A DNA stretch of 64,000 nucleotides from Manihot esculenta (taxonomy: Eukaryota > Streptophyta > Magnoliopsida > Malpighiales > Euphorbiaceae), in the NCBI RefSeq assembly GCF_001659605.2, contig NC_035172.2, positions 32,849,342 through 32,913,341 on the forward strand. Reading direction: 5' to 3'. The notes under the pieces were generated by a model. That model did no database searches. It was not told where the DNA came from and was given only the letters and a program-made list of their open reading frames with translations. Positions 56,119 to 64,000 of this stretch are shown piece by piece (within the stretch, counting starts at the first letter, position 1; each line of letters begins with the position of its first letter). Position numbers and translations under genes: made by a program.

Positions 56119-56881
56119 TCACGTTCATGCAACATGTTCATCGATATAAGTTGAATTGTGATAACTATAGATAAATTTGTAGGAAACATACTCTAACGAT
56201 ACAATCATGAAAATTAATTCTCAGTAAAGCGGCAGCAATTGTTTGGAAATGAATTGTTGAACCACACCATGGATGGTACTCTCTGCATTTGGGCATGACT
56301 GGTCATAGAACCCTAGTTGTAACACTTGAGAATTTGTTAGGTATAAGAGCAGGAAGACAAGAATCAGCTGAGAAAATAGAAGTGAAAGAAGCTTTTGAAT
56401 ATCCATTGTTTGAAAATTGAAAGAGAGAATGGAGAAAACTTGAGTAATGTTCCGATTGCATTTAGGTATCTATAAAAAAAATTTATATGCATCTGAACGT
56501 ATAAGTTAGATTTGTACATCCAACAATTGAAAATATATAAATTTTATAATATTTAGATGAGATTTTTTTTTAATTTTAAATTACGTTCCAGAATTATATT
56601 AGACGAATATATACACTCAAATGCTTGAAAGAATTTAATAAGAATATCCCACTATTTTTGTGGTTGATGATAAGCTTTTCCCAAAAGTCATTGAGTAGAT
56701 ACGAAGTATGATTGTGTCATTAATTTTTAATTAGTTTGGCTAATCATAACTAATTAAATAGCTGATTCTCTATTGGACTGTCATCTGTGTTTTACCTACG
56801 TACTTGCCTACCACATGTAGTTATATATATATTTATTTTAAAAAGTTCCAATTAAATATATAATTTAAAAAAGCCATCTTG

Positions 56882-56930
56882 TCTTAGACCATTCTTTTTT
56901 TTTTTTGAACTGAATCTTAGACCATTCTTT
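56882..56930 (-). mobile_element. Extremely truncated LINE-type insertion with 16-bp target duplication
   Basis: TCTTAGACCATTCTTT occurs at 56882-56897 and again at 56915-56930. Between them lie only a T run and GAACTGAA. Read on the minus strand this is TTCAGTTC plus poly(A), the form of a LINE 3' end that stopped within a few bases. Confidence 0.6.
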
Positions 56931-57872
56931 AATGATGATCATTGAACAGCCAAAGGATATATACATATTAGAGGAGTCGGCATTACAATGAAGAGTATTT
57001 GTGAGAATGAGTCCCACGTCGGCTCCAAAAGGGAAATAGTAAAACTATTGATCTAGTTTATAACTATTAAAAATTTTTTTAAATCAAGTAAAAATGAGTA
57101 TAAAAATTATTTAATATATTTTTAATTAAATTATTACTATTAATAACAGAAGAATAAATCAGAAAAATTATATAAAGTCAGTAAACCTGCAAAGAAAAGC
57201 TATTTAATATGATTAATCAAATAGTTATAATGTAAATATAATTTATAAATATATTTAATTAAATTTGAAAAGTCTCATATTTAACACTTTAATCACAAAT
57301 CCTCTAACTCTTTTTTTAAAGAAGTGAATTGTAATATAGAAAACGGTTATACTTGTATCACTTGCTAATATAATTTTCAAGTGAATTTGAAATAGAATTA
57401 TTAAAAAAACTTATGTATTTATCTTTGATTTATATTTTATTATTATATATTTTTTAAATAATAATAACATATGGGTTAAATGTTTAATTTTATTCATGCA
57501 CTTATATAAAAAGTTTAACTTAGTTTATTTTAACTATTTATCTCCCTTAGTTCAATTTTTTTTAATTTAAGCTCAATTTAGCCTAAAATATATTTTTATG
57601 CAAAATTTCTTAATTGATTGACTTAAATAAAAAGAAATAAGAATCTCATTTTTATAATTTTACTACACTTCTTTATTTCTTTGATTTAGTCTAAAACTAA
57701 AAAGTTCAATTTCTTAATTTTAGATTTTTGGTTACATTGAGCTGGAATTATAATTTTTAATGAGTAAATTGAACAAAAAAAAAAGTAAAAATAAGCTAAA
57801 TTTAACTTCTACAATAAATAGATGGGTGAAATTGAGCTATAGTAGACAATAAATCCCACACAAAATGAAGAG

Positions 57873-57918
57873 TAACGTTTTAATAATTTTTTTTTTTTGA
57901 ATAACGTTTTAATTATTT
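57873..57918 (-). mobile_element. Second extremely truncated LINE-type insertion, 17-bp target duplication
   Basis: TAACGTTTTAATAATTT (57873-57889) and TAACGTTTTAATTATTT (57902-57918) flank a T run plus GAA. On the minus strand this is TTC plus poly(A), the same 3' signature as the insertion at 56882. Confidence 0.55.
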
Positions 57919-58960
57919 GATATATTATTATGAATGCAAAGGATAAAATGATTAATTTTAAAAGCAAGATGAAAATCATAGCCTATTGAATAAATTATAC
58001 ATGCAAACCAAGGTAACGTTAAATTTCAGTTTGGAATTTTCTAAAATGTTTTCAGTGTATATTATCTCAATTATAGTGGGTATTTTAATAATTTTTTGTA
58101 ATCATATACATTCAATTCTTTGATATCAAGATTTTCAAGGGTTCACTTAAATAATGGTATTTTAGCAGCAAACTGTAAAATTATTATTTTACTAATATTA
58201 AAATGGAAATTTGAAATTATTATGAATAATAATTAATTTTTTTATATATAATAATATATTTTAATAAATGATTTATTCTTATTAAAATAATCCATATATT
58301 ATTAGAATAAATTTTATTTTTAAATTTTTATTGTTTAAGTTATATTCAATTTGTAGTCTTATTAATTTAAAACTAATTCATAAACTTGACAAAAATTCAT
58401 AAATTTCCAACCAAAAATTTTATCGGCGTACTCCCATCTTTGAATTTTTCATTTCCAGTACACCCAATATCAAAATGATTTATCAAATATTTTCAATTAA
58501 TAATCTCAAAATATAAACACTCCAAAATCCATCTAGAAATGGTTACTTAAAAATCTATATGATATTGTTGTTTAACCTGTTGTCTTAATTTATTAATTAA
58601 AACTATTAGAAATGTATTTGAAAGCCTAACCCCAATTTGATTCAATGCTAAAAGCATATTGCGCATTTGGTAAACCAAGTTTCTGACTCTCCACTTTCCC
58701 AAATCTCCAACTCAAAAAAAAAAAAATCAAAAAAAAAAAAAATTCAAATTTCAACGTTAATGCATAAAGTTCTTTTATTTGTGAAGTAGAACGAAGATGC
58801 AGGAAATAGAGACAGAATTGAATGGCGTTGCATGGTTCCAAGAAATTTCTTTGATTGTCAAGTATATGATATTATACTAAAATATTATTTCTAAACATGG
58901 GCAAGCATTTATGCGTGCAATGGAATATAGACTTGAGGCTGGTTTCCACAAAACTTGAAA

Positions 58961-59345
58961 TTTTTTTTTTTAACGAATACAAAGAGAGCTCTACTCAGAC
59001 AGATAGATAAAAAATAGAATAAGAGTCTTAAAGGATATCTGGAAAATTTGATAAGAGTCTTGAAAGATAATTGGAAAATCCGATTGTCTTAAGGTTCATT
59101 TAGCAAAGTTGTGCGCCATCGTCTTCCCTTCCCTTTTAATGAAATTGAAAGAGATAAAATCTGAAAAGGTGATCATGTCCTTGAGGTCGTTAACCCCATT
59201 TGCAAAGATAAATGGATAAGAACATCCTTCAAACTAAAAATGAGGGACTAAAAATTCCCTTCCTCTATAAGGTTCTTCCAGCCTAGGTTCTTCCAGCCTT
59301 TTATTGCTGCAAGTTTAACTGCTTCACGACAAGGTAGGGATTCCA
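58961..59345 (-). pseudogene. LINE 3' remnant with RNase H-like (RVT_3) domain and poly(A)
   Basis: On the minus strand the segment reads CREAVKLAAIKGWKN, a strand with IEEGN, a stop, then after a frame change LKDMITFSDFISFNFIKREG and AHNFAK. This is the end of a plant LINE RVT_3 domain. A short 3' part leads to an A run (T run at about 58962-58971 on the plus strand). A 14-bp direct repeat (GGTTCTTCCAGCCT) duplicates part of it. Stops and a frameshift make it dead. Confidence 0.65.
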
Positions 59346-59437
59346 AAGGGCTTTTTGCAAAATAAAGTTAAAAAAAATATATTTCTTAAATCCTGGTTTG
59401 CGGAAAAAATTTTTCTAAATCAAGGTGAATCAGATCT

Positions 59438-59762
59438 CTACCGCATTTTATACGTGCGGTAGACTTTACCGCACTTATAAAATGTGGTAGAAAGTGGTTA
59501 ATATAAAAAATAAAATTTTTTAAAAAAATAAAATTTTACCGCACTTTTGCCGTGCGGTAGAATTTTATTTAAATTTATTTTTAATAATTAAAATTCTACC
59601 GCAAACTAAAAATGCAGTAGAATGTTAAATTTTACAATAATTGAAAATTTCTATAATTTTAAATAATTGAATTAATTTTTCAATTTACGTATTACCGCAT
59701 TTTTAAAGTGCGGTAATATCAATTTCTCATTTTAGGTATTATCGCACTTTTAAAGCGATAAT
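59438..59762. repeat. Array of six ACCGCA...TGCGGT hairpins
   Basis: Six inverted repeats of 8-9 bp arms and about 9-base loops occur at about 59439-59463, 59467-59490, 59536-59560, 59595-59620, 59690-59717 and 59736-59763. Examples are CTACCGCA/TGCGGTAG, TACCGCAC/GTGCGGTA and TATTATCGC/GCGATAATA. They lie just beyond the 3' end of the minus-strand PMD gene, in otherwise AT-rich DNA. Confidence 0.75.
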
Positions 59763-59763
59763 A

Positions 59764-60038
59764 GTAGGGTTTATATTAAATATATTATATTAATTATATT
59801 TATTTATTTATATATGAAATTTATAGATAATTATAAAAATTATATTAATATTAATTATTTAATATAATTAAAATTTAATATAATAATGATATAAAAATTT
59901 ATTTTAATAATTAAAATTATATATATAACATTATAATTATATTTATTTAAATATAATATCATATATTTTATATTTATTCATAGAATTTATTATTTTTATA
60001 GAATTATATTTATAAATAAATAAAAAAATATTTAAGAA
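59764..60038. other. AT-rich spacer; no gene
   Basis: Almost pure A/T with TATATTAAT-type words; nothing coding. Confidence 0.6.
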
Positions 60039-62739
60039 TCATAAAAATTTAAAAAAAACATATAAATAATTAAAATTATAGAATGTAATAAAATAAAATA
60101 ATATAATTACAAATGATAAAATAAAAAAATAATGATAATGATGTCCCAAATGTCCTCCCGTGCCACATGGACGTCCCCTTCGTTCATGTGGACGTCGAGT
60201 TCTATATGGCCGACGGTCACCACTTGTACCCTCACCTTCAGCAGCAGTAGGATTAATATTAAGATCAGGAGCTACCGAGCTCGGATCTCGTGTTGCAGTA
60301 TAATGCGATGGTAAATAGATATCATCAAATGCAAAAGTAGAGTACTGCTGGCCCGATGTGTACTGTACAAAACTGCCAGATAATGGTTGTGTGCCTAGGC
60401 TAGATGAAGGAATATTCACAGAATGTCTAGCCGAAAATGCATTAATGGAGCTACTATGTCGTGCAAAAGCATCAAAGGTACTACCTATCGGGGTCTGCAT
60501 CTGAAATGGATTATCTTGAATACCAACCTGCTGGAAGGACCACTATGTTGGGGTTATATGAGGTGGTGGCATATAACTACCATGTATCCACGTTGTATAT
60601 TGTGATACACCTTCTTGTGGAACACTAGGTCCTGCTGAATACTGTCCAATCTCACCAAATGATCGATGAGTGTGGAATAAACGGGTGCCGGAATAATGAC
60701 ATTTGCCGGGACAATAGTATATACATCAGGATTAGCTTGTTGGCGAGAGCTACGTCTACGCCTAGGCCTCCTCGGCGGGTCAACAGGCTCTTCAGGGTCA
60801 TTTGGCATAGGTTGCGCCCGAGGTGCTGGCTGTGGTGGAAGTATCTTTGTTATTCGTTTCTCTTCTTCCATGGCATAGAACATTGCTGTTGTTTGTCTTT
60901 CAATAAGATCTGTGCCCGAATTAGAAAACTATCGATTAATTAAATGTATATTCTCGATACCATCCTCCTGTTGGCAAAACAAAAATTAAACATTGATATG
61001 TTTTAAAAAAATAAACATATGTAAATGTAATGAATAATTAAATATTACCATAGTGCCAATAGCTGCACCACGATGCGATATCCATCGATGAGAAACTCGT
61101 CTATACCATTCGAGGTACTCTGAATGATAATGTAGTGGCCCATGTAATGGTGCTGCTTCAACCAACCTTTGCCATCTATCTTCCCAAATGGCAATCCAAT
61201 GTGCATGAATTGTAATCCAATTACTGTCGGATGATAATAGAGATGTGTTATGAAGATCAGCTGGCTGGTATGGTGGATGTGGTATTGGTTGTTGCATCCC
61301 GAATTGGCGCAACACTCTATCAGGTTGATGCCATTCTACCACGTGGAAGCATATCAAGGGAACCACTGCTCTCCAAATATCACGTCCTTGCATGCAATAT
61401 AATGGCAATGATGCAAGGAGTTCATCGGAATATGGCTCCCACACCATCTGAAATGAAAAATATATATATATTTATTAGAAATTTGTTAAAAATATCATAT
61501 CAAGACATGTGTTACGACTTGAGTGATACGTCGTGCATTACTCCACCTGAAAATATTATTAAAAAGGAGAAATTACTTCTTAGTCCCTGAGGTTTAACGT
61601 AATTAACACTTCTGTCCCTCTATTTTGGCGACCCAACACTTAAGTCCCTCACTTTCTCTTCCGTCCAAATTCGTAGTCCTTCCGTCTATTTAAACCGTTT
61701 GGTCAAAGAGTCAAAAGTGAGAGGTGATAATTTTTTCCAGAAATACCCTTCTCTTAGTGTGAAAGAAGAAGAAGAAGAAGTGTTAATTACGTTAAATCTC
61801 AGGGACTAAAAAGTAATTTTTTCTATTAAAAAAATACAAGAATTTAATATAAATGCATAACATACAAATCATAATAATGTCATAATAAGCATAAAATACT
61901 AATCGACTTCCTAGTGGAGCATCATTATGTGGGTCTCGTATATTTATAGATGGTGATATTGAAATAAATCGTTCCCATGCCCATATCTGCAGAATGTGTA
62001 AAGCTCCACCTAATTGAGACACGCTCGGATCAGTGACCCGACAAAGTTCTCGATATAACTAGGCAAGACAAGCTGAACCCCAACTATACATGCCTGCTCT
62101 ATGTAAATTAGCAATTAGAGGCAGAAACATTAGGTTCACCCTACTAGGATTCCTATCAGTAAATAAGTAACCCCCAATGATCCGCAGAATGTAAGCACGG
62201 GCATATCTCTAGACCACTTCTTCATCAGTATCATCTGGTAGCTCATTAAAATTTTCGACTAACCAACTTAATGGCAATGAGCTACCCTGCATAATATTAG
62301 TGGGAGGTACGAGTCCTAAAGTATTTTGACAGTACATCATCCAATTGATAATAGAATTACCTACAACAGCATCTCCATCAATAGGTAGGCCGGAAATAAC
62401 ACAGATGTCCTGGAGAGTAATTGTACACTCTCCCACTGGCATCATAAATGTGTGTGTTTCAGGACGCCATCTCTCAACCAGTGATGTAATTAAATGATGA
62501 TCCAGTGAAAAGTAGCCTAATTTGACAGCACCATAGAATCCAGAAATTCTGAGATAGGCTTCAATACGGGGGTGGAAATTCTGCTTCAAAACACTCGCTG
62601 ATTGCCTACAAAGTAGTGGCTCATTTTCAATCTCCTCATTCCAAACCGACTGTGATCCATGAGACTGCTGTTGTGTCAATAAAGACTGGTCAAGAGGGCC
62701 CAGACTCGTGTAATCATGATAATTTTGTCTGCCCGTCAT
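60039..62739 (-). pseudogene. Plant mobile domain (PMD / MAIN-like) pseudogene
   Basis: From ATG 62739 (MTGRQNYHDYTS) the minus strand encodes the PMD family pattern: GPLDQSLLTQQQSHGSQSVW, YLRISGFYGAVKLGY, LVERWRPETHTFMMPVGECT, ITLQDICVISGLPIDG, and, after introns, MVWEPYSDELLASLPLYC, PLICFHVVEWHQPDRVLRQF, and a Pro/Arg-rich tail (RRPYRTRRPHERRGRPCGTG). PMD proteins occur both as host genes (MAIN, involved in silencing and meristem upkeep) and inside transposons. Here TAG stops interrupt at 62209-62211 and 62059-62061, and another at 60543-60545; each is one C-to-T change from CAG. A MITE sits in an intron. The exon borders between 60500 and 61600 are uncertain. It is non-functional. Confidence 0.8.
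61566..61823. mobile_element. MULE-type MITE, 258 bp
   Basis: Terminal inverted repeats of about 45 bp (left GGAGAAATTACTTCTTAGTC, right the reverse complement with a few changes) contain AGTCCCTGAGGTTTAACGTA. The 9-bp target duplication TATTAAAAA lies at 61557-61565 and 61824-61832, the size for Mutator-like elements. It has no coding region and lies in an intron of the PMD pseudogene. Confidence 0.85.
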
Positions 62740-63416
62740 ATCTGTGAAATAAAATGTTAATAAATATGTCATAAATTGATGATAATTTTTATTAAAAACA
62801 TAAGTACGAGTAACATGCAATTTTATCAGAGAAGTCACATGCAATGAATAATCCAAATTATGAGCTCACAGAAGCTGAGATAAGAAATATAATGAATAAT
62901 CCAAATTATGCATCTGATGAAGAGATGTCTGATGAAGAGTAACTGTTATCTACTGTCACATTTTAATACTTGTGGTGGCAACTAATTGTATTGTTATGTT
63001 ATTTACAATTAGATGTGTTATAATTTTAATATGCGGACTGTATGTGCTATGTATTACTATGTTATATACCGTGAATGTATTATGATCAATAATTTTTTCT
63101 TACTTAACAAAAGAAAGGTACCAAATATCTTTTTTCACTTTAACATTTTACAAACCATTCTACTATTCTTTTCAATTGTTACAATTATCATCCGACAGTG
63201 GCACATCGGATTGGTACTCTGGTACATTTTCTAAATTGTACTATGCTTATGTTATATATTTTAATCACTAACAACTTAGATGTCAAAACACATTGCAAAT
63301 ATTTTAAAAAATCATTATCATCAACACCCTTAAAAATAATATGTATTTTAATTAGCAGTGCTTTATTAATCCGTCCAATATAGAGAAATTATCAAATTAA
63401 AGTCACATAAATCAGT
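62740..63416. other. Spacer between PMD and transposase remnants
   Basis: AT-rich. It contains a 32-codon plus-strand frame (62844-62942) with a repeated MNNPNY phrase and an acidic end; see findings. Short plus-strand open frames at 63013-63383 look like random AT-rich frames. Confidence 0.5.
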
Positions 63417-64000
63417 TTAACAACGTCTGACGATACATGTTTGTTTATTATGACTAGACTTTCCACATATAGTATAATGGTTTTTAGAAGTTGAAGAAAC
63501 CTTTGATGCCCTCCAGTCCATCTCGTTTTGAATTCTGCTACTTCTTGGTCGACCCTTTTTTCTAATTCTTTGCATATCAGGAATTAGAGGTTTATCGTCT
63601 GGTTCTGGCCAGTAATCAGAATGACCCAATGGATTGAACATACTGCCATAACATTTTAAAGTACGTTCCAATGTGTAGTATGTATCAACATATTGATCAT
63701 AATCCATGGATTTTGACAGATAAGCTGCTATGGCGTGTGAACATGGGATTCGCATCTCTTGAAACTTACCACAAGTGCATGTACCTTCTATTAATTTAAC
63801 AACTTGCTTATTCCCGGTGCCACTGGTACGAACTTTAAAAACTAAAGTTTCGTTACTAAATCGTGTCACCCGATGTCTTGCTGCTTTCATCTCATTGTTT
63901 CTAATTACTTCTGCACATGCATGCATAAAAGTGTGCCCCATTTGCATTTAATTCAAATACGTTGTGCGACGTATGTCAAAGTAGTTAGCACATTGGTAGA
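63417..64000 (-). pseudogene. Mutator-like transposase, C-terminal part with SWIM zinc finger (runs off window)
   Basis: From the window edge the minus strand reads YQCANYFDIRRTTYLN, then a TAA (63948-63950) where CAA would restore the frame, then an open 176-codon stretch. It contains RVTRFSNETLVFKV, the SWIM finger CTCGKFQEMRIPCSHAIAAYL (C-x-C ... C-x-H), a YDQYVDTYYTLE segment and a knuckle-like CGKSSHNKQTC near the end. This is the standard C-terminal layout of MULE (MuDR-type) transposases; the catalytic DDE part would lie beyond 64000. The stop marks it as a decayed copy. Adjacent PMD sequence on the same strand suggests both belonged to one element. Confidence 0.85.

Larger units (their letters stand above)
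56407..58960. other. AT-rich spacer; no gene
   Basis: Upstream flank of the peroxidase pseudogene followed by about 2.5 kb of AT-rich DNA. The only structured items are two tiny poly(T) insertions (listed separately). A minus-strand open frame at 58626-58841 runs over homopolymers and has no domain. Confidence 0.6.

Noticed and set aside
58626..58841. 71-codon minus-strand frame near 58.7 kb
   Set aside because: It spans long A/T homopolymers that create a Phe-rich run; no family resemblance.

Overview
The window reads as nuclear DNA of a dicot plant: GT-AG introns, AT-rich spacers, an L-type lectin receptor kinase, a plant glutamate receptor-like (GLR) gene, a class III peroxidase, and layers of plant LTR retrotransposons. 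The flavour is Malpighiales/Euphorbiaceae-like, but that is only an impression. No prokaryotic features, tRNA, rRNA or CRISPR were seen. Host genes are few and most of the window is transposon.

Layout. 1-4.7 kb: decayed spacer with two solo LTRs (1093-1515; 1578-3818). 4684-6639: intact intronless lectin receptor kinase (+). 7.6-10.9 kb: truncated GLR 3' end plus the 5' end of a Tat-type Ty3/gypsy element (block A). 10.9-11.36 kb: 3' end of a LINE with poly(A). 11.36-15.6 kb: second copy of the block (block B), lacking both solo LTRs and the receptor kinase. 12.3-35.5 kb: one GLR gene on the minus strand. Exons 1-3 (35519-32841) and exons 4-5 (13394-12309) are separated by a 19.4-kb intron holding an 18.9-kb decayed Tat element (13673-32565). 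That element sits in a CACTA-like MITE and itself carries an Athila-like composite, a copia-like solo LTR, and several other solo LTRs. All splice phases fit and give a 936-aa receptor.

37993-40351: an internally deleted non-autonomous Ty3/gypsy element with one fused ORF. 41060-56406: a class III peroxidase pseudogene (minus) whose second intron holds a young, nearly intact Tat element (42359-55916) with 492-bp LTRs differing at 3 sites. This element has gag-pol split by one in-frame TGA, a ten-unit tandem repeat, and a three-exon antisense gene of about 960 aa. 56.4-59.4 kb: AT-rich spacer with two tiny poly(T) insertions and a LINE RNase H remnant. 59.4-64 kb: a hairpin array, a plant-mobile-domain (PMD) pseudogene with a MULE-type MITE, and the C-terminal part of a MULE transposase with a SWIM zinc finger, running off the window end.

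The shared and unshared insertions give a relative history. MITE in the GLR intron, then Tat into the MITE, then a TRIM into the Tat gag, then tandem duplication of the GLR 3' half with the kinase locus. After that came loss of the kinase from copy B and LTR insertion into copy A. Host genes with a plausible complete reading frame are the lectin receptor kinase and the GLR; the peroxidase and PMD genes are broken.
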